NCBI GenBank assembly: GCA_028282785.1
Contig: JANQHE010000055.1
Span: 37,161 to 101,160, forward strand
Reading direction: 5' to 3'
Origin: Bacteroidales bacterium
GTDB taxonomy: Bacteria; Bacteroidota; Bacteroidia; Bacteroidales; UBA12077
DNA length: 64,000 nucleotides
Part shown: in pieces, positions 8,530 through 16,992 of the stretch
Position numbering within the stretch: the first letter of the stretch is position 1
Layout: each line of letters begins with the position of its first letter
Position numbers and translations under genes: made by a program
Notes under the pieces: generated by a model
The model's database searches: none
Told to the model about the DNA's origin: nothing
The model's input: only the letters and a program-made list of their open reading frames with translations

Positions 8530-9543
8530 ATGAATATTAAAAAAATAAGAATATTTGCTCCGGTTATATTCTGGGTATTTCAATTTATTGTTCATATCAT
8601 ACGGAATATATACATTATAATGGATAACTCTTTTATTACCATTCTCAATCCGATAAAAGTGACTTATCCTTTAGATATTATTACATTCCTTGTATTTTAT
8701 TTCTATTTTGCTCCGCATTTGTATAAAAAAGAACGTTTGAGTTTTTATATTTTTTTAATCATATGTTATATTCATGCCTATAGTTTTGTATGGTCGTATG
8801 TATATTATAGTCTGGGCATTACTGATATCAATCAATTAAAGTTATATTACTTTTCAAGTATCGGGCATTCTTTACTTAATGGTTTTTATGGTATTGTTTT
8901 CAGGTTTGCAATTGACTGGTTCGAAAACCGTGAAAAAAGAAAAGAACTTGAACAGCAAAATATTAAAACTGAACTTGCACTGCTTCGCTCCCAAGTTAAT
9001 CCTCATTTTTTATTTAATGTCTTAAATAATATAAATTCATTTGCTACAAAAAACTCTGAAAAAACTTCATTTGCAATAATAAAGTTATCGGAGATAATGC
9101 GGTATATGCTTTATGAAGCTAAAGAAGAAAAAGTTCTTATAGAAAAGGAAATTAAGCATATTGAAAATTACCTGGCACTGCAAAAAATGAGGTATAAATC
9201 GCAAGATTTTGTTGAGTTTATATGTGACTGCGGAAATGCAAATATTTTGATTCCTCCGATGTTATTCATTCCGTTTATTGAAAATGCTTTTAAACACGGG
9301 AGAAAAGGGAATGGAAATAAAATTATAATCCGGTTAACTGTTTTAAAAAGTATAGTAATATTCGAATGTATTAATACAATTAGAAAACTTAATGATACTG
9401 AAAAAAATAAATATGGTGGTTTTGGAATAGGAAATATCAAACGAAGATTAAAGTTGCTCTTTCCCGAAAACCATCAGTTGATTATTGAATCAAAAAAAAC
9501 AACGTATAAAGTTAACTTAACCATAAGCATTCATGAAAATTAA
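8530..9543 (+). CDS. LytS/YehU-type sensor histidine kinase (His_kinase family)
   Basis: 337 residues. Four predicted membrane helices (about 5-29, 47-66, 72-97, 105-130) form the sensor, followed by a short coiled coil (ENREKRKELEQQN) and the His_kinase domain. The phospho-acceptor is H159 in QVNPHFLFNVLNNI; the ATPase domain follows with FIENAFKHGRKGNG and a final glycine-rich GGFGIGNIKRRL. No extracytoplasmic domain is large enough to bind a big ligand, so the signal probably comes through the membrane or from partner permeases (inference). Its last 11 bases overlap the LytTR regulator gene, indicating translational coupling. Confidence 0.92.
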   Translation: MNIKKIRIFAPVIFWVFQFIVHIIRNIYIIMDNSFITILNPIKVTYPLDIITFLVFYFYFAPHLYKKERLSFYIFLIICYIHAYSFVWSYVYYSLGITDINQLKLYYFSSIGHSLLNGFYGIVFRFAIDWFENREKRKELEQQNIKTELALLRSQVNPHFLFNVLNNINSFATKNSEKTSFAIIKLSEIMRYMLYEAKEEKVLIEKEIKHIENYLALQKMRYKSQDFVEFICDCGNANILIPPMLFIPFIENAFKHGRKGNGNKIIIRLTVLKSIVIFECINTIRKLNDTEKNKYGGFGIGNIKRRLKLLFPENHQLIIESKKTTYKVNLTISIHEN

Positions 9544-10237
9544 TTGTATAGTTATAGATGATGAACTTCCTGCTATAGAACAAATGGAAGAATATATAAC
9601 AAGAATTCCATTCTTGAATTTACTTGGAAGTTTCGATAATGCTATCGAGCCCATTAATTTTTTGAAATCAAACTCTGTTGATCTGATTTTTCTTGACATA
9701 GAAATGGAGGGGTTTACCGGGCTTCAATTGATTAAAACTTTACAACATAAACCTAAGATTGTTTTAACCACAGCCTATGACCAATATGCAATCGAAGCTT
9801 TTGACTTAAATGTTTCTGATTATTTATTAAAACCAATTTCATTCGAGCGTTTTATAAAAGCTATTGATAAAATCTTTGACTCTTACACGGAAACTAATAT
9901 AAAAACCTCAAACGAACCGGTTTATAAGCGGGATTATTTTTTTGTTAAAACTGAGTTTAGAATGCAAAGAGTTGATTTTAAAGATATTTTATTTATTGAA
10001 GGAATGAATGAATACTTAAGAATTAATACAACCAAAGAAAAAATAATGACTCTTCAAAACTTTAAATCCCTAGAAGATATCTTACCTAAAAACAATTTTG
10101 TTCGTGTGCATAAATCGTATATGGTTGCCATAAACAAAATTGACAGCGTAGAAAAAAACAGAATTAAGATTGGAGAAAAACTAATCCCTGTAAGCAATAC
10201 TTATAAAGATGCTTTTTACTTAATACTGAACAAGTAA
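9533..10237 (+). CDS. LytTR-family response regulator
   Basis: 234 residues. The receiver domain (about 1-120) has the acidic pair D9/D10, phospho-acceptor D55 (LIFLDIEMEG) and K/P near residue 105 (LLKPISFERF). A C-terminal LytTR DNA-binding domain (about 135-232) includes FFVKTEFRMQRV, DILFIEGMNEYLRI and FVRVHKSYMVAINKI. It is the cognate partner of the overlapping kinase. The direct repeats with 21-bp period in the two intergenic regions flanking this gene pair are its likely targets, which would place the permease/S41 operon and the S8/permease/peptide genes under its control (inference). Confidence 0.93.
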   Translation: MKINCIVIDDELPAIEQMEEYITRIPFLNLLGSFDNAIEPINFLKSNSVDLIFLDIEMEGFTGLQLIKTLQHKPKIVLTTAYDQYAIEAFDLNVSDYLLKPISFERFIKAIDKIFDSYTETNIKTSNEPVYKRDYFFVKTEFRMQRVDFKDILFIEGMNEYLRINTTKEKIMTLQNFKSLEDILPKNNFVRVHKSYMVAINKIDSVEKNRIKIGEKLIPVSNTYKDAFYLILNK

Positions 10238-10267
10238 GAACTTCCTGGAAAATTTGATTCGTTTCAG

Positions 10268-10297
10268 TTACTGATTATTTTTCTTAATTGACTGATT
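10268..10297. promoter_or_regulatory. Second LytTR-operator-like direct repeat, 21-bp period
   Basis: TTACTGATT (10268-10276) and TGACTGATT (10289-10297) match at 8 of 9 positions and start exactly 21 bp apart, like the pair in the divergent region at 8420-8449 (shared core ACTGA, same orientation). It lies 31 bases after the regulator gene and about 150 bases before the S8 protease gene. A loosely matching promoter (TTG at 10398, TA-N3-TTTG at 10421-10429) lies downstream; if that is the real promoter, the repeat would be unusually distal. Confidence 0.45.
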
Positions 10298-10443
10298 TCT
10301 TTTCATAACAAGATGTAAATTAATTTACTTAGCATTAAAATGTTAACTTACGAAAAGATTCTTCAGAAAATTTCTAAAAGGATTTTATTATATACAATTG
10401 AATACGAAATCTTAAGATAATATCCTTTGAAACAAAATTCATT

Positions 10444-12042
10444 ATGAAAAAAATAAATCTCGTTTTAATAATCACTTGTTTTCTCAATATTCACATATTT
10501 TGTCAACCGAATAAAAGTAAAGATTTACCAATAAACTGGCATCACCTAAGTTATGATTTAAATTCGATTCCTGGAATTAGTACAAACAGGCTATATAATG
10601 AATTATTAAAGGAGAAAACTTCAACAAAGATAATAGTTGCTGTTTTAGATGCCGGAGTTGACATTATGCATGAAGATTTAAAAGAAAATATTTGGGTAAA
10701 CAAAGATGAAATTCCAAATAACGGAATTGATGATGATAAAAATGGATATATTGATGATGTACATGGCTGGAATTTTCTGGGAAATAAGAATGGTGAAAAT
10801 CTACATTATGATACATGGGAAATCACTCGTAAATATCAAAAGCTTCGTGATAAGTATTCCATAATAGATACTACGGATTTAACCGAATTACAAAAAAAAG
10901 ATTTTTATGATTTTAAAAGGCTCGAAGCAGATATATTTAATCAAAGATCAGAAGCAAAAAAAATGTTTGATCGCTTAACTGCTTTTCGAGAAGAACTTTA
11001 TAAAAACATTGAAATCGTTAAACCATATTCTAAAAATAAAGAACTAACCATTGAACTCTTAAAATCGATTGATACAAAAAACGATACTACCGCTGAAAAA
11101 GCTAAAGTTAGATTAATAAAAAGCTATGAGGTAGACTATACTAAACAATTTACTGACCTTATATATAACAGCTATAAAAATAAGTATAAATACAAGTTAA
11201 ATCCTGATTTTGATAATAGATATATAATTGGAGATAATACCGAAGATCTAAACGAAAGATATTATGGGAATCCTGATGTAGCTGGGCCGGATCCTTTTCA
11301 CGGGACATCAGTTGCAGGTATTATCGGGGCTATCCGGGGTAATAAGATGGGAATTGATGGAATTGCCAATGACGTGTTGATTATGCCTGTAAGAGTTATT
11401 CCTTCGGGAGATGAACGCGATAAAGATGTGGCTAACGCAATTTATTATGCCGTTGATAATGGTGCAAAAATTTTAAATATGAGTTTTGGAAAACCAATTA
11501 GCCCATTTAAAGAGCATGTTGAAAAAGCTATAAGATATGCGGAGGAGAAGTGTGTGTTGTTAATTACAGGGTCCGGGAACGACGGAGAAAATATTGATTC
11601 ATTTCCAAGATATCCTAATAAATATTATTCAGATGGAACAGAATGTAAAACCTGGATCAATGTTGGAGCAACATCCTGGAAGTTAGATTCCGAATTTGTT
11701 TGTTCCTTTTCAAACTATGGAAAAAATAATACAGACTTAATGGCTCCCGGAAATAATATTACGACTCTATATCCTGAAAATAAAATAATATTGTCCGAGG
11801 GGACAAGTATTTCAGCTCCAATGGTTTCCGGAGTAGCAGCACTTGTTTGGTCGTACTTTCCCGGGCTTACTGCCCAACAAATCAAAAAAATCTTATTAGA
11901 ATCTATTGATTATTATGGTGATTTGGGAGTAAATCAACCATCTGCAGAAAACAAAAATATACTGTTTAAGAATTTATCAAAAACCGGCGGAGTTATTAAC
12001 GCTTACAAAGCATTTTTACTAGCTATGGAAGAATCAAAATAA
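10444..12042 (+). CDS. S8 family (subtilisin-like) secreted serine protease
   Basis: 532 residues with a signal peptide (MKKINLVLIITCFLNIHIFC). The catalytic triad is visible: D69 (VAVLDAGVDIMHEDL), H286 (FHGTSVAGIIGA) and S455 (GTSISAPMVSG). The oxyanion Asn region is near ITGSGNDGEN. About 215 residues separate Asp from His, against roughly 30 in subtilisin; such charged inserts are common in Bacteroidota S8 proteins. No T9SS sorting domain follows, so it probably acts in the periplasm or as a membrane-associated enzyme. It lies between the LytTR regulator and a permease/peptide pair, so processing an exported peptide is an attractive but unproven role. Confidence 0.92.
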   Translation: MKKINLVLIITCFLNIHIFCQPNKSKDLPINWHHLSYDLNSIPGISTNRLYNELLKEKTSTKIIVAVLDAGVDIMHEDLKENIWVNKDEIPNNGIDDDKNGYIDDVHGWNFLGNKNGENLHYDTWEITRKYQKLRDKYSIIDTTDLTELQKKDFYDFKRLEADIFNQRSEAKKMFDRLTAFREELYKNIEIVKPYSKNKELTIELLKSIDTKNDTTAEKAKVRLIKSYEVDYTKQFTDLIYNSYKNKYKYKLNPDFDNRYIIGDNTEDLNERYYGNPDVAGPDPFHGTSVAGIIGAIRGNKMGIDGIANDVLIMPVRVIPSGDERDKDVANAIYYAVDNGAKILNMSFGKPISPFKEHVEKAIRYAEEKCVLLITGSGNDGENIDSFPRYPNKYYSDGTECKTWINVGATSWKLDSEFVCSFSNYGKNNTDLMAPGNNITTLYPENKIILSEGTSISAPMVSGVAALVWSYFPGLTAQQIKKILLESIDYYGDLGVNQPSAENKNILFKNLSKTGGVINAYKAFLLAMEESK

Positions 12043-12156
12043 TTAATTTAAGGTTTAAATTTAGGTAATTGTTAAATATTTGCAGATACTATAAACATCA
12101 TATTATTAAAAAATTACTTTTCAATAAGTACCTATTTTATAGAATATTTAATAAAA

Positions 12157-14583
12157 ATGATATCATTTTTTCTAAAAACAACCTTTAGAAACTTAATTAA
12201 AAATAAAGTATTTAGTTTAATAAATATTATTGGATTAACTATTGGTATAACAAGTTTTATTTTATTATCTATTTACGTAAAACATGAGTTAAGTTATGAT
12301 AAATTCTTTAAAAATTCAGAACGATTATATAGAGTTGGATTGAAATACAATATTGATGGGGTTCAATACTATTCTGCTTTAAATCCTGTTCCTCTGGCAC
12401 AAGGCTTAAAAGAGGATTTTCCTGAAATCGAAAACGTAACTAGATTATATAATAGGTATTTTTCCGGTGGATACACTTTTGTAACATATGAAGATCGACA
12501 ATACAAAGAAGAAAAACTATATTGGGCCGATTCAACAGTATTTGAAGTGTTAGGAATCAATTTACTTCAAGGAAATCCTAAAATTGCATTGAAAAATACC
12601 AATTCTGTTGTTATTACACCAAAGGTTGCTGAAAAGTATTTTGGAAATGAAAATCCATTGGGTAAAATCTTAAAATTTGATGATGCGAAAGTTTACCATG
12701 TAACTGGAATCGCAGAGCCATTTCCGGAAAATTCGCATTTACATTTTGACCTTTTAGCATCCATTCATACCAACCAAAAGTTAGTAAAACATCCCGATTG
12801 GATCGATGTAAAAAACTATGTTTATATACTACTAAAAAAGGGAGCTACAATAAATCAAATAACAAATAAAATTGAGAAGTTCCAAAAAAAGTATTTAGAG
12901 CCAGAAGTAAAATACATTACTAAATTAAGTTACAATGAATTTAAAGAAAAAGGCAATGAATTTAACTTCTTATTTGAGCCGATTACAGATATTCATTTAA
13001 AAACAATTTTTGAGGGAAATACTGAACAACAATCAGATATTAGAAAAGTAAGAATATTTACAATTATTGGTTTTATTATTTTGTTAATTGCTTGCATTAA
13101 TTTTATTAACCTAACCACTGCCTTTTCAGTTCAAAGAGCCAAAGAAGTCGGGGTAAAAAAAATACTAGGTGCCTCGAAACGATTGATTATAAACCAATTT
13201 TTAATAGAGACTCTATTTGTAACATGTATTTCGTTAATAATAAGCCTAATAGCTGTTAAGTTTTGCCTTCCTTTTTTTAACAATCTATTAAATCTAAAGT
13301 TGCAGTTTTCTCTTTTCAGTAATTGGTATAACATTCCAGTTGTGGTATCTATGTTAATTGTTATAAGTTTTCTGGCTGGAGGTTATCCATCTTTGATCTT
13401 GTCATCGTTCCGCTCCGTAGATGTTATAAAAGGTAAGTTTACGGCAGGTAAAAGTGGTAAATACACAAGATCTGTTTTAGTTATAGTTCAAAATTCGGTT
13501 TCTGTTTTACTAATTATATCAACCTTAATAATCTTTTTACAACTTAATTATTTGCACAAAAAACCATTAGGTTTTGATACTGAAAACTTACTCATTATTC
13601 AACGTCCCCATAAACTTAAAAATAACACACAAGCATTTAAGGAAATCATAGATAAAAATCCTAACATAATAAATTCAACATTTTCATATGGAGCACCGCA
13701 AATGGTTGTTGAAGCAATGGTATACTATTCAAAAGAGAAAAATATTGAAGAAAGTTATACCGTCTCTCGTTTTCCTTCTGACTTTGATTTTATTGATACT
13801 TATAACCTAAGACTTATAAAAGGAAGGAAATTAGATAAATCATTTTCGATGGATTCCGTTGCTGTTGTTTTAAATGAAACAGCAGTCCGTGTAATGGGAT
13901 TAACAAATCCATTAGAAAAAGAAATTTATTATTCATACGAAAAGGAATTACCTTTAAAAATTGTCGGGATTGTTGAAGATTTTCATACAGGCCCCCTTCA
14001 AAATCCCATAAAACCAACAATAATTAATATTAATAGAGACCGTCCACCAATGTACTATATTGTTAAATATCGTGAAAACAAAACAAAGGAGGTAATTGAA
14101 TTTATTCAAAATAAATGGAAAGGATTTTTACCAGGAGATGTTTTAGATTATAAAATACTGGAAGATCACATTAAAACCCATTATAAAAATGAAGATCAAT
14201 CCGGAAAGGTTCTTTTGATATTTGCGGTACTCTCCGTGTTTATTGCCAGTCTTGGATTATTTGGAATGGCTTCTTACACAACTAACTCACGTGTAAAAGA
14301 AGTTGGCATAAGAAAAGTATTAGGTGCTACACAGGCTAAAATATTAAATATAATGCTAAAGGATCTATTAAAACACGTCATAATATCAAATGCTATTGCA
14401 TGGCCAATAGCCTTTTATATAATGTTAAGTTGGCTAGAAAATTACTCATATAAAATCAATATTGAAATTAAGAGTTTTATATTAAGTGGCCTTATTTCAC
14501 TAATTATAGCTTTTTTAACAGTTAGTTATAAAGTATTGAAAATTTCCATGATAAATCCTACACAGTGTTTGCATTATGAATAG
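12157..14583 (+). CDS. MacB/FtsX-type ABC transporter permease (copy 3 of 3)
   Basis: 808-residue paralogue of the two divergent permeases, with the same double module: first helix about 15-38, first FtsX block around 290-405, a helix near 430-450, and a second FtsX block from about 690 to the end. Coupling motifs are FSVQRAKEVGVKKILGAS and YTTNSRVKEVGIRKVLGAT. The C-terminus is MINPTQCLHYE, a variant of the NPVDSIRYE ending of the other copies. It follows the S8 protease by 114 bases and precedes a double-glycine peptide gene by 74 bases, with no terminator between. Export or sensing of that peptide is inferred from position only. Confidence 0.9.
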   Translation: MISFFLKTTFRNLIKNKVFSLINIIGLTIGITSFILLSIYVKHELSYDKFFKNSERLYRVGLKYNIDGVQYYSALNPVPLAQGLKEDFPEIENVTRLYNRYFSGGYTFVTYEDRQYKEEKLYWADSTVFEVLGINLLQGNPKIALKNTNSVVITPKVAEKYFGNENPLGKILKFDDAKVYHVTGIAEPFPENSHLHFDLLASIHTNQKLVKHPDWIDVKNYVYILLKKGATINQITNKIEKFQKKYLEPEVKYITKLSYNEFKEKGNEFNFLFEPITDIHLKTIFEGNTEQQSDIRKVRIFTIIGFIILLIACINFINLTTAFSVQRAKEVGVKKILGASKRLIINQFLIETLFVTCISLIISLIAVKFCLPFFNNLLNLKLQFSLFSNWYNIPVVVSMLIVISFLAGGYPSLILSSFRSVDVIKGKFTAGKSGKYTRSVLVIVQNSVSVLLIISTLIIFLQLNYLHKKPLGFDTENLLIIQRPHKLKNNTQAFKEIIDKNPNIINSTFSYGAPQMVVEAMVYYSKEKNIEESYTVSRFPSDFDFIDTYNLRLIKGRKLDKSFSMDSVAVVLNETAVRVMGLTNPLEKEIYYSYEKELPLKIVGIVEDFHTGPLQNPIKPTIININRDRPPMYYIVKYRENKTKEVIEFIQNKWKGFLPGDVLDYKILEDHIKTHYKNEDQSGKVLLIFAVLSVFIASLGLFGMASYTTNSRVKEVGIRKVLGATQAKILNIMLKDLLKHVIISNAIAWPIAFYIMLSWLENYSYKINIEIKSFILSGLISLIIAFLTVSYKVLKISMINPTQCLHYE

Positions 14584-14657
14584 CCGAATGATGTAGTTAC
14601 GAATTAACTCAAGTTAATTGTATAAATCTGATTATTAACAATTAAAATTAAACTATT

Positions 14658-14759
14658 ATGTTAGAAAAATTAAAAAAATTTGAACTTACCAATACTCAAA
14701 AGAAGAGTATTAAAGGAGGTATGAACAAAACTGAATTAGTGAAAGCGGTAGGTGGTTAA
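14658..14759 (+). CDS. Double-glycine-leader peptide precursor (33 aa)
   Basis: A 33-residue open frame. Residues 1-21 (MLEKLKKFELTNTQKKSIKGG) have the form of a Bacteroidota double-glycine leader: short amphipathic start, hydrophobics at intervals, a Q/E-K-x-I pattern and Gly-Gly at 20-21. The remaining core would be only MNKTELVKAVGG, itself ending in Gly-Gly. Such leaders are normally cut after GG by C39-type peptidase exporters and belong to bacteriocins, modified peptides or pheromones. A strong terminator 40 bases downstream indicates a real transcript. It follows a permease gene and is the last gene of the LytTR-linked locus. No modification enzyme or C39 exporter is in the window. Confidence 0.6.
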   Translation: MLEKLKKFELTNTQKKSIKGGMNKTELVKAVGG

Positions 14760-14798
14760 AAGAAAGGAACCATAAAACATTCTTTAAGCAAACAATTG

Positions 14799-14828
14799 AG
14801 GCTTCGATTTTTCGGGGCCTTTTTATTT
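14799..14828 (+). terminator. Rho-independent terminator after the GG-leader peptide gene
   Basis: Stem AGGCTTCG/CGGGGCCT (8 bp including two G-U pairs), loop ATTTTT, followed by a T-rich tract (TTTTATTT). It closes the S8-permease-peptide transcription unit. Confidence 0.75.
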
Positions 14829-14946
14829 CATAAAGTACCTTGAATAATTTATGAAATAGTAATAAAAAATATAAACTATACTTTTGAATTAAAAGGTAAA
14901 TTATAAGAATATTGTTTTAATTTTGACCTGTTAATTGGAACATATT

Positions 14947-15786
14947 ATGGAGAAAATAAATGTTAGAGAGGTATTTAAGCAAAAAAACCCTAAAATAGCA
15001 AAGCTCATCCCTGGATTTATTTATAAGTATATTGAGAAAATCATTCACCAAAAAGAGGTTAACGAGGTTAGAGAAAAAATCAACCATTTACATGGGCTTG
15101 ATTATGCAAAAGGGATTATCGACTATTTTGACTTAAATATTCAGGTAAAAGGAGAAGAGCTTATTCCTACTGATGGAAGAAATATCTTTGTTGCCAATCA
15201 TCCATTAGGTGGGTTTGACGGAATTGTTTTTGCCCATGTGGTAGGACAAAAAAACCCCAATATTCAGTTTTTAGTAAATGATATTTTAATGAACCTTAAG
15301 AACTTTGAATCAATTTTTATTCCGGTAAATAAACATGGCAGGCAATCGATACAATATGTGCGGAAAATTGAGGAGACCTATAAATCCGATCAGCAAGTAT
15401 TGAATTTTCCGGCAGGATTATGTTCAAGAAAGGTAAAAGGGAAAATTGTTGATCTGGAATGGAGAAAAAGCTTTATAAGTAAAGCTGTCGAACACAAAAG
15501 AGATATAGTCCCGGCTCACATTTCAGGAAGAAATTCAAATTTCTTTTATAACCTGTCAAACTTCAGGACGAAACTAGGAATCAAAACTAATTTTGAAATG
15601 TTCTATCTTGTAGATGAAGCATTTAAGCAAAAAAATAAAAATATCACGGTCACTTTTGGGAAGCCAATTCCATTTACAACATTCGACAAGTCTTTAAACG
15701 CAAAAGATTGGGCAAAAAAAGTTCGGAATTACATTTATACACTTCCGGAAGACAACACCAGGCTTTTTAACCGGATTAATTCATAA
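14947..15786 (+). CDS. glsA: Lysophospholipid-type O-acyltransferase, probable GlsA of glycine lipid synthesis
   Basis: 279 residues from the chosen ATG; a TTG four codons earlier is in frame but unlikely. A PlsC-like acyltransferase fold shows FVANHPLGGFDG, where the His-Asp pair is spaced HX5D instead of the usual HX4D, and a later VLNFPAGLCSRK block corresponding to the substrate-binding motif. In Bacteroides thetaiotaomicron, GlsA adds the second (ester-linked) acyl chain to N-acyl glycine made by GlsB; homologues of both are adjacent here, 204 bases apart and in the same direction. Ornithine-lipid or phosphatidic-acid synthesis are alternatives. It acts at the inner membrane. Confidence 0.72.
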   Translation: MEKINVREVFKQKNPKIAKLIPGFIYKYIEKIIHQKEVNEVREKINHLHGLDYAKGIIDYFDLNIQVKGEELIPTDGRNIFVANHPLGGFDGIVFAHVVGQKNPNIQFLVNDILMNLKNFESIFIPVNKHGRQSIQYVRKIEETYKSDQQVLNFPAGLCSRKVKGKIVDLEWRKSFISKAVEHKRDIVPAHISGRNSNFFYNLSNFRTKLGIKTNFEMFYLVDEAFKQKNKNITVTFGKPIPFTTFDKSLNAKDWAKKVRNYIYTLPEDNTRLFNRINS

Positions 15787-15990
15787 TTTTCTAACCTCAT
15801 TCACTACAGGAAGGAGTAATTAGTTTTATAACGAAGAAATAATAAATGGTTTGTTAATATTATATTTTTAATTATTTCTTGTTATGATTAACTGGTACTA
15901 TTCATAAATATTGGAAGATAATAATATTTATGAATTCATCAGGTTAAATAAAAGTTGTAAATTTACATTCCTAAACTACTAAAAACTACA

Positions 15991-16941
15991 ATGAAAGAAG
16001 TAATAGAAGCTGTTGACAAGTATCTATTGGAGAAAGAATTGGTTCCCGAAAGATTTTTAAGAAAAACCAATAATGGTGGTAATGAACTTTATATTATTAA
16101 CCACCATAATTCACCAAACTTGATGCGGGAAGTAGGTCGATTGAGGGAATTAACATTTAGAAATGCCGGTGGAGGAACCGGAAAAGATATTGATATAGAT
16201 AAATTTGATACTCAGGAAGAACCATATGAACAATTAATTACCTGGGATCCGGAAGAAAAAGAAATATCCGGGGGATACAGATTTCATGTTTGCAGCCGTG
16301 AAAGTAATGCTGATAATTTGGCAACTTCAAAGCTTTTTTCATTTTCAGATGAATTTAACAAAGAGTACCTTCCTTACATGATTGAACTCGGCAGGTCATT
16401 TGTTCAGCCAAAATACCAATCAGCTGCAGCTGGAAGAAAAGCGCTTTATGCATTGGATAATCTTTGGGACGGATTAGGTGCTTTGGTTGTTGAAAATCCA
16501 CAGATACATCACTTTTTTGGAAAAGTTACTATGTATCCTCATTTTAACCAGGAGGCAAGAAATATGATCTTGTTTTTCTTAAAAACCGAGTTTCCTGATG
16601 AGAAAAATATGGTTACACCCAGAAAACCATTGGAATTAGGAATGAATTACAGCAAAATGGATTCTTTGTTTACCGGTAAAGATTATACAGAAAATTATAA
16701 AATTCTTCAAAAAGGAGTTCGGGAATTTGGATTAAATATCCCTCCTTTAATTAATGCTTACATGAATCTTTCTCCGACCATGAAATTCTTTGGCACTGCT
16801 ATTAATGAAGCTTTTGGAGGTGTTGAAGAATCGGGAATTATGATTACCATAAATGATATATTCCCTACAAAAAAGCAGAGACATATTGAAACGTATATTC
16901 GAAATAAATTATTACGAACTTTTAAACGTAGAAAACATTAA
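15991..16941 (+). CDS. glsB: GNAT-like N-acyltransferase, probable GlsB of glycine lipid synthesis
   Basis: 316-residue member of the hemolysin/OlsB-like N-acyltransferase family (COG3176 type). Recognisable segments are VGRLRELTFRNAGGGTG near residues 50-66, EISGGYRFHVC near 92-102, and LGRSFVQPKYQ near 132-142. In Bacteroides, GlsB transfers a 3-hydroxy fatty acyl group to glycine, the first step to glycine (commendamide-type) lipids. The adjacent putative GlsA supports this reading over a generic acetyltransferase. A terminator hairpin lies 5 bases after the stop. Confidence 0.75.
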   Translation: MKEVIEAVDKYLLEKELVPERFLRKTNNGGNELYIINHHNSPNLMREVGRLRELTFRNAGGGTGKDIDIDKFDTQEEPYEQLITWDPEEKEISGGYRFHVCSRESNADNLATSKLFSFSDEFNKEYLPYMIELGRSFVQPKYQSAAAGRKALYALDNLWDGLGALVVENPQIHHFFGKVTMYPHFNQEARNMILFFLKTEFPDEKNMVTPRKPLELGMNYSKMDSLFTGKDYTENYKILQKGVREFGLNIPPLINAYMNLSPTMKFFGTAINEAFGGVEESGIMITINDIFPTKKQRHIETYIRNKLLRTFKRRKH

Positions 16942-16945
16942 AAAG

Positions 16946-16971
16946 AAAGCCTTCGAGAATTCGAAAGCTTT
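16946..16971. terminator. Terminator between glsB and the PurF-like gene
   Basis: Stem AAAGC-C-TTCGA / TCGAA-A-GCTTT with one internal mismatch and a GAAT loop, followed on the plus strand by TTATATTTT. It lies in the 51-base gap between two convergent genes and could act in both directions. Confidence 0.55.
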
Positions 16972-16992
16972 TATATTTTAGAAAGTTAATAA

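Noticed and set aside
8525..8533. Two-codon start-stop frame ATGGAATGA overlapping the kinase start
   Set aside because: A similar ATGACATGA overlaps the small peptide start at 38661-38669, but such short strings are expected by chance and no regulatory logic is visible.
14712..14723. AAAGGAGGT followed directly by ATG inside the GG-peptide gene, as a possible internal start
   Set aside because: The SD string touches the ATG with no spacer, and it is simply the codons for Lys-Gly-Gly of the leader cleavage site.
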